A program made the translations under genes and the position numbers. DNA of 64,000 nt. Source: Physcomitrium patens (lineage: Eukaryota; Streptophyta; Bryopsida; Funariales; Funariaceae). Under the pieces are notes generated by a model. The model was given only the letters and a program-made list of their open reading frames with translations. It ran no database searches and was not told the DNA's origin. Below, in pieces: positions 1 through 10,049 of the stretch (within the stretch, counting starts at the first letter, position 1; the number at the start of each line of letters is the position of its first letter). Where the stretch lies: contig NC_037271.1 of NCBI RefSeq assembly GCF_000002425.4, forward strand, positions 5,708,735 to 5,772,734, written 5' to 3'.

Positions 1-486
1 AGAAGGACTTCAAAAGATGTGAAAAGAAGGCTTTTGGTATAACTGCTACCAATTTGGATAAAACCAACTTTTTTTACATCATCTCTTGCAAAGGACCAGC
101 AAAAGCATAGAAGGCTCTTTGCAACATATAAGAAAGCAAGAACTTATCTAATATCATTTTCAAAAGGAGAAAGTTTTTCACTTGTAAGATGGAAGAAGGT
201 GAAGATTTCATGGCTCATGTCAAGAAGGTAAAGGCTCTTGCAAATCAATTAGCAATTATTAACAAGCCTATAGAAAAAGGAGATATTATCATAACCTTGC
301 TGATGAATCTTTTCAAGTCCTACAACTACCTCATTGTGATATTGGAGTTCATTAAGTTGAAAGAACTTACAATTGACTATGTGACAACAAGTCTTGTCCA
401 TGAAGTGACCAAGAAGAAAGAAAAAGAGCTTCAAAGTAAAGATTCAATACTCTACTTATGTCAAAGTAAGAAAAATCTTATATAGT
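1..486 (+). pseudogene. Ty1/copia gag remnant
   Basis: This is the middle of a copia gag (capsid-like) protein, entered in the middle of the gene at the window edge. The longest open stretch is 189-485 and has the lysine-rich, Leu/Ile-rich character of copia gag. An in-frame TAG at 108-110 stands where Trp is expected. The copy in the right arm continues back to an ATG at 17110, which shows what is missing here. It is non-functional. Identification rests on the matching gag-PR-IN order downstream and on the related copies at 3955-4095 and 19336-19880. Confidence 0.8.
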
Positions 487-620
487 AATGAGATAATATC
501 AAAACTTACTTTATTTAGAAAAAATAAGGTCATTTTGCATGAAATTATTGCAAGGCTAAAAAAAATACATAAAGTACCAACAATGTACATGAGCAATTTG
601 GAGGAGATTATTTTGCTTTT

Positions 621-1620
621 ATGGCAAGTGAAGGCACTTCTATGGTTGCCATATTCAAGTGGATTGTTGACTCAGCTGCCACTAAGTACATGACACCATA
701 CAAGTATTTATTTGATACTTATGAAGAAATTTCAGCAACAAATGTCTTTATGGGAGACAATGGCATGGTACAAGCTATTGGAATAGGCTCCATTGTAGTG
801 GAGATTGTTGTGAGAGGTCAAACAAAGAGGATCAGATTGAAGGATGTTAGACATATATCTAAGATCAAGAAAAATCTCTTTTTGATGAATAAATTAGTTT
901 TACATGCAATTTGATAAGAACGGATGCTTTATAAAGACATTGGGTAGAGATGATATTGCCAAGGGCTTTAGAAATAGCAACCTTTATTTTATCAAGTACA
1001 AGATAGTGAATAGAGTTGAAGTGGCTGCATTTGTTGAGTTTCCACTTGATCAAGTCAAGTTTAGTATTTGGCATCAATGCCTTGGTCATTTGAACGCGAA
1101 GAACATGAAAGAACTCCAATCCATAGTTAGTAATATGGATCTTAGTTAATTTAGCCACAATACCAATATACTTGCTTGTGAAGGTTGTATTCAAGGCAAA
1201 CAATAAAAGGCCTCATTTCCAAATGGAGTAGCAACACATATTAGCAAGTTGTTAGAGATTTAGATGTTTGTGGACCAATGAAGACACCATCAGTAGGAGG
1301 AGCATAGAATTTTGTCACATTCATTGATGATTTCTCAAGGAAGATGTGGATTTATATCATCAAATTCAAGAATGTGTACTTTTTTTAGATTCAAGGAGTT
1401 TAAGACACTTATAGAAAAATAGTGTGATTATAAGATTAAGGTATTGTACACGAATAATAGAGGTGACTACATGTCAAAGCAATTTGATGAATTTTAAAAG
1501 ATTCAAGGCATTATAAGATAAATCTCTACTCCATATATTTCACAATAATATGGAGTTATTGAAAGAAAAAATTGCACCATAGTAGAGATGGTAAATATTA
1601 AAGAATAGAAGTCTAAAAGC
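621..1620 (+). pseudogene. Ty1/copia protease, pre-integrase and integrase core, dead
   Basis: The order is typical of copia pol. The protease has WIVDSAATKYMT near residue 14, where the usual motif is Asp-Ser/Thr-Gly, so Gly has become Ala. The gag-pre-integrase zinc region includes a CLGHLNAKNMKEL stretch. The integrase core has FIDDFS near 1320 (first Asp). At about 1450-1465 the second catalytic Asp is replaced: TNNRG here against TDNRG in the copy at 5110. A frameshift lies near 905, and several stops follow after 1150. The body ends abruptly near 1620 against an LTR fragment in the opposite orientation. It cannot encode an active polyprotein. Confidence 0.85.
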
Positions 1621-2162
1621 TACAAATACTTAATATCAGTAAAGTTTGTACACAAAGAGAAGTGTAGAATAAGATAACTCTTACTTCCAACACCCTTTAT
1701 TTATAGGTGGTGGTTGCTAATCAACAAGGCAACTTCTATCATTTTGATATTACATCCATTTCTACTTCATCCAATTAAATCTTAGGTTCTTTCTTAATTT
1801 AGCTGCCACCTATAAATCTTAGCTACCACTGTAGTAACTTAATATAATTCTTTGTTATCTTTTAACTATTAGTAACATATTATGCATAATCTCTATGTAG
1901 TTATAACTAAGCAAGTACTTGTTGATCTTCAACACTCTCACTTTTGCTAATTTTTAAAAGGCTTTTAATCCTAATCTTTGTATTAACTCATGATATCTAT
2001 CCTTCACTAATGCCTTTGTAAGCACATGAGCAAGCATGTCATTTATAGCACAATACTTCATACTTATTATTCCACCTTCAATCTACTCTCCTATGAAATG
2101 ATGTTGAATATCAATGTGCTTGGTTCTTGAATGGTATTTTGGATTCTTGAAAAATGTAAGAT
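1621..2162 (-). mobile_element. Copia 3' end in reverse: LTR fragment plus RNase H tail
   Basis: Read on the minus strand, about 1935-2150 encodes the C-terminal tail of a copia RNase H (a LAHVLTKALVKDR-like stretch, and HIDIQHHFIGE before it). It is followed by a partial copia LTR at about 1640-1930. It lies head to head with the plus-strand body before it and the plus-strand LTR after it, so three copia pieces of different orientation are joined here. The same join is present in the right arm. Confidence 0.75.
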
Positions 2163-2790
2163 TGATAAAATAAATATTGGATGAATAAAAGATATTACCT
2201 AATATAAGTTATTAATGATTAAAGGGCGGCAAAAAGTAATAAAAAAGTTATCAAGGTGGCGACTAAGGTTTATAATGGCGGCTAGGTTAAGTGGCTGCTA
2301 AGATTTGGAGTAGCGGCTAGGTTAAGTAGAATCTAAGATTCAGTTAAATGAAGTAAGAATAAATGAGAATGAAGTTGAGCCACAATAGATGTAAACTCTA
2401 CCTATAAGTAAAAGGTGTTTGAAGTAAGAGATATTTCATTCTAGACTTCTTTTGTGTCTAATCTTGTTGATTTCTATTTACTTATATCTTGCTTATTGTA
2501 TTTCTTCAATAGGTTATGGACCTACATATACTTAAATGTGCTTTTTAAATAAGTTAAAGTTATTTATTAGTTATTACTATTGTATGGAATAGATCTTATG
2601 GTGTTTATTGATGTTAGGATTTGTATGATCTAATCTTATATTTTGACTTGTAGAAGTTTTGATTTGGACCTTATAGATTCCTAACATCTGTTTGAAGATT
2701 CTTATTTCTTAGGATTGAGTGATTAAGTCTTTATACAAAGACCTTGATAGTATCTTTGGTGTTGGGATACAACATTGTATTTTCCATATG
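2163..2790 (+). repeat. Ty1/copia LTR
   Basis: It begins with TGATAAAATAAATATTGG, the same start as the LTR at 10050 that directly follows a polypurine tract. It contains the conserved stretch that ends in TTTCTTCAATAGGTTATGG (a likely transcribed part of the LTR), shared with copies at 12000, 17620 and 18800. The 3' boundary is uncertain because the copies diverge after about 2750-2790. Confidence 0.7.
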
Positions 2791-2919
2791 AGGAGCTTTT
2801 GTTGCATTACATATGCATAAATATCAAATTATATGAGGTCTAAATTTGATACAAAAGATATAAATTATGAGTTTTTAGTTATGTTGAAGGTACTAAGGCA
2901 TACAAACTAATGTGCTTAG

Positions 2920-3946
2920 TGTGAGTGTAAATTTTTACACCTCATCCTAAGTTATTAAATGACCTCAATTAATTGTTGCTTGTTATTGATGGTGTGAAGT
3001 GAAATAAGTGAATAATAAGAACAAAAGAAGAACAGCCTAAAAGCAATTGAAATAAATGACATGAAGCAATTACAACTTCCAAAACTAAGTCACAGTCTAT
3101 TTATTATACTTTTACCTAGAAAAAATAAAATTAAATATATTAAAAGTATATTTTTAGATAGCTAATTTTATTTCTTTTCAATGACATAAGAAACATGTCA
3201 ATCCAAATTACTATGAGTATGTTATAAATTTTTAAAGATATGAAGTAAATAATTGAAAAGTGAAGTGAAAATAATTTATCTCAAAGGTAACTTGCTTATA
3301 GATCAAAGGTTCGAGCCTCACCAAGGCTCACATGTAGTGTATAAGGGAGTTTTAGAGAGGATACGAGGTCTTAGTCTTATCCTCCATACTACCTTCAAGG
3401 TGCTACAATCCATATGGGACTTGTACACTCTCCTTCCTAGAAGGACTACACTAGCTGCTGGTCCTCCTATTTTCTACTAAAAAGACCGACATTTTTGTAA
3501 TTTTGACCTCACCATGGTATTCAAAAACATCCAATTAGCTTAGGTAACATGTGAGGCCCTCAAATCTTGCTCCATTTCTTCATAAAGGCTTCGAAAGTAG
3601 TAAAACTCATTTTTACCAAGGTCTTCAAAATTACTCTAAAAATTCCTAATAAATTCTAAATAAATTCTATATATTTTTATAATATTAACATATATTTAAG
3701 GATATATTTTTCTAACTTGAAGATTTTTGAGAATAATAAAAATTAATTTAAATCCACTATAAATCTTATTTTTTATATCAATATCTAAAATGACATGAGG
3801 TTCTTTTTCAATTTTCTTCTAACTACTAACATTTATAGTTTTTATAAGTATTACATATAGATGAAAGACCAAAATAAATATTGGTCTTAATAAATAATCC
3901 TTAATATTCAACAATGAATAAAAATACTAAATCAACTACAACTACT
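2920..3946 (-). repeat. Family-C LTR, truncated at the inverted-repeat junction
   Basis: It matches, in reverse, the complete family-C LTR at 12849-14028 and the solo copy at 7656-8861. The TGTGAGTGTAAA end is present at 2920, but the other end is missing: about 153 bp are lost at the 3946/3947 junction. No internal coding region accompanies it. The open frame at 3253-3480 is an accident inside the LTR. Confidence 0.8.
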
Positions 3947-4258
3947 ACTACAACTACTTCATTGTAGCATTAGAGTCCATCAAACTAAAAGAGATCCTAA
4001 TGGATTATATGATGGAAAGTTTTACTCTTGAAGTGACTAAGAAGAAAAAAAGAAAAAAAGAGTCTCAAAGTGAAGATTTGACTCTCTTTTCAAGATAAGG
4101 CAAGGAAATTTTTTTCTAATCAATGTGGCAATGCAAGAATTTGCTTCATTTGTGGAAAATCAAATTATTTTGCTAGAAATTACTACAAGGTTAAGAAAAG
4201 AGATATAGAAAGTACAAATAATGCTCATAATGAATATGGAGATTATAATTATATATTC

Positions 4259-4727
4259 ATGGCAAGTGAAGGTTTTTCCATGGCTACCATGTCCAAGTGG
4301 TTTGTTGATTCTAGTGCCACTAAGTACATGACTCTATACATGTGTTCATTTGATACTTATGAAAAAAATTTAGCAAGAAATATATTCATGGGAGACAATG
4401 GCTTAGTAAAAACTATTGGAATAGGCTTTATTATAGTAGAGATTGTTGTGAAAGGCCAAAATAAGAGGATCAGATTGAAGGACGTCTTACATGTGCCAAA
4501 GATGAAGAAAAACCTCATCTCGGTGAATAAATTTATTTCACATGGTTATAAAGTACAAATTTGATAAGAATGGGTATTTTATAAAGACATTGAAAGGAGA
4601 TGATGTTGCAAAGGGCTTTAGAAATAGCAACCTCTACTTCATCAAGTGTAAGAAGGTGAATGGAGTTGAAGTCGTGGTATTTGTTAAATTTCCTCAAGAT
4701 CAAGACAAGTTCGACATTTGGCATTGA
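4259..4727 (+). pseudogene. Copia protease and pre-integrase remnant
   Basis: The protease site is FVDSSATKYMT, with Ser where Gly is normal. It is followed by the conserved MGDNG and RIRLKDVLHVPKMKKNL stretches that link protease to the pre-integrase region. The frame shifts near 4560 and continues to 4727, where a TGA follows a Trp-His pair that normally begins the WHQRLGHL zinc-binding segment. Confidence 0.85.
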
Positions 4728-4898
4728 CGTCCTCGTCATTTGAATGCCAAAAGCATGAAGGAGCTCCAATCTATAGTAAATGGCTTAGATCTTAGTCATA
4801 TAAGCCACAATGGTATGACACTTGCTTGTGAAGGTTGTATTTAAGGCAAACAAGAAAGGCCTACATTTCCAAGTGGAGTTGCAACATGTGCAACCAAG

Positions 4899-5295
4899 TT
4901 GTTGGAGATAGTCCATTTTGATGTTTATGGACCTATGAGGATGCCATCAATAGGAGGTGCAAGATACTTTGTCACATTCATTGATGATTTTTCCAAGAAG
5001 GTATTGATTTTCATCCTCAAAGCAAAGAGTGAGTATTTCATAAGGTTTAAGGAGTTTACGGCACTTGTGGAGAAGCAATGTGAGTGCAAAATCAAGATAT
5101 TGCATACAGACAATAGAGGTGAGTATATATCAAAGCAATTCAATGATTTCTTGAAGATGCATGGTATCACAAGACATACCTCTACTCCTTACACTCCACA
5201 AAAAAATGAAGTTGCTGAAAGAACAAATTAAAATATTGTGGAGATGGCAAGGAATATGCTTCATGTCCAACACCTTAGACATAAGTTTTGGGCGG
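4899..5295 (+). pseudogene. Copia integrase catalytic core, first part
   Basis: This rve-type integrase core would join element cDNA to the chromosome. The catalytic residues are visible: Asp in FDVYGPM and FIDDFS (near 4915 and 4980), Asp in HTDNRGEY (near 5105), and Glu in the QKNEVAERTN segment near 5215. A TAA at 5229 interrupts the frame. After HKFWA the sequence is cut by the solo LTR at 5296, and integrase resumes at 6553. The triad is intact here, unlike in the copy at 1255-1590. Confidence 0.9.
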
Positions 5296-6552
5296 TGTCG
5301 TACTATAAATACTTATAATATGTAAAAATTAGTTAAAACATATTATATGTTGATAAATCTAAATGTGTGTTAGAGTGGCTAGTAGATTAAATTAAAAGGA
5401 GTTGGTATAAGAAACTTTACTTTGTTTCTTTACTTGTTTTGATTTTGACATTAAAAAAAAATATACATATAAGACCTAAATATTTAGTATGAAGCCTTGG
5501 GAGAAGGTGGAAGCCTAAGGATGAAAATCTAAACTAATAGGAGGCTAATTGGGAGGGATAAAAGCAAAGCATGGTTGGATGAAGGCAAGGAATGGAGAAC
5601 TTCATCCCTATTGGTCGAAAACCATGCCCAATGGACTTCAAGGAGGCTGCCCGAGGCCATATTAGGGATTAGGGTTCCTCTTTCGGAGGCATTCGGAGAT
5701 TACAAGCTAGGATTGTAAAGTTTAGGATTTGGAGTAAAATTTTTGTACAAAAATTAGAGGATTTGGAGTTAGGATGAAGAAGTTATAGCCGTTTGAAGTT
5801 AAGGTGTTAATTTAAGACATACTGTTATTCTTTTGAGAGTTGAGGAGTTTTACAGAAACTTTTGAAGATCGAAAGGTGCGACTGGAATGGTGATTTCAAG
5901 GCCTACATCTTTCATGAAAGAATTATTGCTTTTGGAGTTCATATGAAGGAGTTGTAAGGAGTTGAAGGCGGCGCTTCCAAATCAAAGGCAGTAAGTAAGC
6001 GGTTTTGTTTTTAGTAATGGTTGGAGCCATAACTTGAGTATTCGGATGAGTTTTTGGCTCAAACTTTTGGAAAATGTAAAATTTTGTGTTAAGAAGATGT
6101 ACATACAAATTTCGTGGCATTTGAGCTTATATTTTGTGAGATATGAAGAAAATTTCAGGTAGATATATAAAGACAAGGGTTTGAAGCGACAGTTAGGGTT
6201 TTCAAGATATCTCAAGATCTGCAACGAATTTGCGGTTGAAATTTGTTGTAAAAGTTAATAAAAATATATCAGTATTTCATGTAAAATTTGAATTTTTTTG
6301 GACGGTCGGATTAGGAGATATGAGGTGTTGAAGTTCGGAAAAATCTCCACATAAGAATAAACAAGGTTTTAGAAGATTTTATCATATTTTGGAAGTTGTG
6401 GGTTACTTGAGGATTGTGTAATTGGTGTAATTACTCAAAAGGAAAAAATTATATATAAAATTAAGGCTTCCCTTATTTTGAAGCTTGATTGAATAATTAG
6501 TGATAGCCAGAAGTCCAACGTATTCTTGAGGCAAACTCTCTCTACCTCGACA
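5296..6552 (+). repeat. Solo LTR of gypsy family A nested in copia integrase
   Basis: It starts TGTCGTACT and ends CTCGACA. It is the reverse complement of a diverged LTR of the element at 20531-28023 (AAAATTAGT region, the CCAATGG...GAGGCTGCC block near 5630, and the TTCTTGAGGCAA end). It is flanked by the 4-bp duplication GCGG (5292-5295 and 6553-6556). Removing it restores the integrase reading frame. No internal region is left, so it is a solo LTR formed by LTR-LTR recombination. Confidence 0.9.
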
Positions 6553-7330
6553 GCGGAAGCAGTCATGAATGCAACGTACACAAGAAATAGATATCTTATA
6601 AGTGCACTTATATCAATAACTCCAAAAGAAGCTTGGAGTGAGAGAAAACCTTATGTTTCCCACATGAAGACCTTTAGATGCATAGCATATACAAAGACAC
6701 TAGATTGTATGAGATCAAAATTTTATAAAAAAGGTACAAAATGTGTATTTTTTGGATATTGTGAAGATACAAAGGCTTATAGGCTCATGTATTTGGAGAC
6801 CAAAAAGATCATCAAAAGTCGTGATGTTGAGTTTTTGGAGCACAAGAGTGCTTGTGAGCACTTGGAGATGTGTCTAAGTAGAAGTAATAGTGTGATCATG
6901 GATACATCTTCAAATTTAACAAAGAAGGAAGAAGATGAAAACAATGATGGTTGTAAAGGTGGAAATGAAAGATGGAGAGGCAAAGAAGGTAGAGAATAAA
7001 GCCTTTAAAAATGCTAAGACTAGCAATGATAAGCATGAAGATGTTGATGGTGATGGTAATTCGGATTATCAATCTTTGAGTGAAAAAAAAACTATCTATA
7101 AAAGAAAATAAGGTTGGAAGAGACCATAGAATGCAACAAGATGAATCTTCTTCAAATGAAAGGAGATATCCTTTAAGAGATAGAAAACAACATAGCGAAT
7201 GGTGGAAGAATTACATCTTTCCTCAAGTAACTGAAGAACATGTCAATGTTGCACTTTTTAGTGATCCATTGAGTTTGTGTGATGCAATGAAGTCCATAAA
7301 TACTTTGAAGTGGGAGAAAGCCAAAGAAGA
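6553..7330 (+). pseudogene. Copia integrase C-terminal part and linker
   Basis: The frame continues directly from the integrase piece before the solo LTR (EAVMNATYTRNR). It then shows the typical copia stretches TPKEAWSERKP, FRCIAYT and GYCEDTKAYRLMYLETKKII. It ends in an acidic, low-complexity linker and a YPLRDRKQH segment, which precede the reverse transcriptase. Frame breaks occur near 7000 and 7334. The paralogue at 12432-12848 on the minus strand covers the same linker. Confidence 0.85.
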
Positions 7331-7412
7331 ATAGTATCAATCACTCATGGACAATGGAACATGGAAATTGACTCAACTTCTATCACATTGAGCTTCAATT
7401 GGTTGTAAGTGA

Positions 7413-7655
7413 GTGTTTAGAATAAAGAGAGATACAATGGTCAATGTTGTAAAGTATAATGTAAGATTAGTTGTTAAAGACTACTTGCAAGTTGCTGGTG
7501 TTGATTTCAATGAGACATTTGGTCCCATGGCCAAATTCACCACTATTAGAACTATTGTGGAAATTGGAGCAACAATGGACTTGGAGATGCATCAAATGGA
7601 TGTGAAGATAGCTTTCTTAAATGGAGAGTTAGAAGAAGACATCTATATGGATCAA
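7413..7655 (+). pseudogene. Copia reverse transcriptase, first part
   Basis: This is the N-terminal reverse transcriptase domain: YNVRLVVKDYLQVAGVDFNETF, followed by MHQMDVKIAFLNGELEEDIYMDQ, which carries the first catalytic Asp (MDVK). The solo LTR at 7656 cuts the frame after MDQ, and the domain resumes at 8862 with PQGFVKEG. In the uninterrupted paralogue at 17960-18222 the two parts are contiguous, which confirms the join. Confidence 0.9.
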
Positions 7656-8861
7656 TGTGAGTCATTAAATTGACTCACTTATTGTTTTAGGATAAAAATA
7701 TGCATTTAGAATGCTTTAAATCATAATATATAATAAGTAGTATAGAAATCCTTAGAGAAATAGAAAATTAAAATATTAGTGGTAGAAATGGAGTCTTAGT
7801 AAAACTTGGAGGTAATTATCTACATTGGGTTAGTATTTTTATTCATTATTAAATAATAAAAATTATTTATTAATACCAATATTTATATTGTTCTTCTATC
7901 TATATGTAATACTTATAAAAACTATTAATGTTAGTAGTTAGAAGAAGCATGAGAAAGAACCTCATATCATTTTAGTTATTGGTATAAAAAAATATGATTT
8001 ATAGTAGATTTAAATTGATTTTTATTATTATAAAAAATCAAAAAAATAGGAAAATATAGCCTTATATAGATATTAGTATTATAAAAATATTATAAGATTT
8101 TTATAATTTATTTAGAATTTATTTATATTTTTTTAGGAATTTTTAAAGCAATGTTTAAGATCTTGGTAAAAATGAGTTTTACCACTTCGGAACCCATTAT
8201 GAAGAAAGGGAGTAAGATTTGAAGGCCATACTAAGTTCCTCAGCTAATTGGGTATTTTTAAACACCATGGTGAAGTCAAAAATACAAAAAAATGATTTTT
8301 ACTAGTAGAAAATAGGAGGATCAGCAGCTAGTGTAGTCCTTATAGGAAGGGAGGTACACAAGTCCCATATGGATTGTAGCACCTTGAAGGTAGTTAAGAG
8401 GATAAGACTAAGGCCTCGTGGCCTCTCTTAGACACCCTTATACACTACATGTGAGCCTTGGTAAGGCTCGAATCCTTGATCTATAAGCAAATTATCCTTG
8501 AGGTAAAACATTTTCAATTAACTTTTTGTTTATTTACTTGTTGTTTCAAACCTTCATAACTTACTCATAGTAATTTGGATTTACATGTTTTTTTATACCT
8601 TTGGAAAGATAAAAAAAAATCTATCTAAAAATATACTTTTTATATTTTATTTTTACTTTTTATTGGATAAAAACATAGTAAACAGACTGTAACTAAGTTT
8701 TGGAGTAAGTATTTGCTTGTATACATTTCTTTCAGTTGTTTGTGTTTTTTTCTTCTTTTTTTCTTATTCATTGCATCTTCTACTTCATATTATCTATTAC
8801 AAGTAACTCTTAATTGAGGCCATCTTGTGATTTGGATAGAAGGGTAAAATTTACACTCACA
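7656..8861 (+). repeat. Solo LTR of family C with 5-bp target duplication
   Basis: It begins TGTGAGTC and ends ACTCACA, which gives the inverted TG...CA ends of an LTR. It is flanked by a perfect ATCAA duplication (7651-7655 and 8862-8866). Removing the LTR and one ATCAA restores the copia reverse transcriptase. The same family occurs at 2920-3946 and 12849-14028. No internal region of family C is present in the window, so its superfamily is not known. Orientation is arbitrary. Confidence 0.92.
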
Positions 8862-10049
8862 ATCAACCTCAAGGATTTGTTAAAGAAGGTAAGAAACATC
8901 TTATTTTTAAGTTGAAGAAAACTTTTTATGGGCTCAAGCAATTACCAAGGATATAATATCAATGCATTGACACATTCTTTATGAATGAGGGATTTATGAG
9001 AAGTGATGCTAATCATTTCATGTATGTGATGCAATCAAAAGTCTTCTTATTGATTATTATTCTTTATATTGATGATTTAATCATCTTGACCAACACCTTG
9101 AAAAAGATGGATTGGTTGAAGGCAAAGCTAGCAAAAGAATTTGAGATGAGTGATTTGAAAGAGCTCCATTATTACTTAGGAATGGAATTTGTGAGAGATC
9201 GAGTTAAAAAAATCATTACATTGAGTCAAAAGAAGTATATTAAAGAAGTATTAAAACGATTCAACATGGAAGAGTGCAAGCCTATTGGAACACCATTGGA
9301 AGCCAATATGAAGTTGATAAAGCTCATGGATGAGGAGGTTACTAAAGTTAAAGATGAAATGAAAGATGTTCTATATAAGGCAATAGTAAGCTCACTTATG
9401 TATACAATGGTTGGCACAAGGATGGATCTTGCATATGCAATGAGTGTTGTGAGTCAACACATGTCAAAGGCTAGACCAATCTAGAGGAAAACCATTAAGA
9501 GAATCTTGAGGTACTTAAAAGGTACTTTGAACTTCAAATTGAGCCTTGGAGATGATAATATTGCATTGCATGGTTACTATGAGGTGAATTAGGTTAGAGA
9601 TACAAATGATAAAAGGTCAAAAATTGGATATGTATTCTTTATTGAAGTGGGAATAATTTCATGGAATTACAAGAGAGAACCAACAATTGCAAGGTCTACA
9701 ATAGAGAAAAAATATATGACAGCAAGTCGTGGTGCAATGAAGGCAATATGGCTTAGATAATGTTTAGAAGATATTAGACTTATGTAAATAGAAGCAACTC
9801 CAATAAAGTGTGATAACTAAAGATATCTTGCTTTTGTAAAGAATCCAAAGAATCACTTAAAAACTAAACACATTCACATTCAACATCACTTCATAAGAGA
9901 GAAGATTGAAATAGAAGTGATTGACATGAAATATTATATAATAGAAGACATGCTTGCTGATTTGCTCACAAAAGTACTAATAAAGGATAGGCATCAAAAG
10001 TTAAAAAAGGTACTAGGATTAATGGCCTTTGACTAATAGTAAAGTGGGA
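8862..10049 (+). pseudogene. Copia reverse transcriptase (second part) and RNase H
   Basis: The reverse transcriptase continues with the catalytic LYIDDLIIL box near 9065-9090 (YIDD, compatible with activity), then LKELHYYLGMEF and YIKEVLKRFNMEECKP. RNase H follows after a stop at 9482, with WNYKREPTIARSTIEKKYMTAS near 9660-9725 and the terminal TKHIHIQHHF and DMLADLLTKVL segments near 9870-9970. Stops in the RNase H part show decay. The end of the frame abuts the polypurine tract and LTR at 10050. Confidence 0.88.

Larger units (their letters stand above)
1..3946 (+). repeat. Left arm of a giant inverted repeat
   Basis: This arm is the reverse complement of 13002-16947; paired positions add up to 16948. 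Six predicted peptides, including meaningless antisense ones, are identical in both arms, and every non-coding stretch I compared matched. The inner edge is sharp: identity stops after 3946 within a repeated CTACAACTA motif. The outer edge is not reached because the arm is cut by the window start. The content is a mosaic of copia body, copia 3' end, copia LTR and a truncated family-C LTR, so the duplication is younger than that mosaic. Confidence 0.95.
3947..10049 (+). mobile_element. Ty1/copia element with two nested solo LTRs
   Basis: This is the 5'-truncated body of a copia element in the order gag, protease, integrase, reverse transcriptase, RNase H. It ends in a purine tract (AAAGTGGGAG) just before the LTR at 10050. 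A degenerate zinc knuckle (CFICGKSNYFARN, with His and the last Cys changed to Tyr) is near 4150-4195. Solo LTRs interrupt it at 5296-6552 and 7656-8861. Removing them restores the expected protein order across both joins. The 5' LTR and the start of gag are lost at the inverted-repeat junction. Several stops and frameshifts make it inactive. Confidence 0.9.

Noticed and set aside
249-434. Open frame on the minus strand within copia gag, repeated at 16514-16699
   Set aside because: It is the antisense shadow of gag and recurs only because the two arms of the inverted repeat are identical.
3253-3480. 75-aa frame duplicated at 13468-13695
   Set aside because: It lies wholly inside the family-C LTR, and the diverged copy at 7656-8861 does not keep it open.
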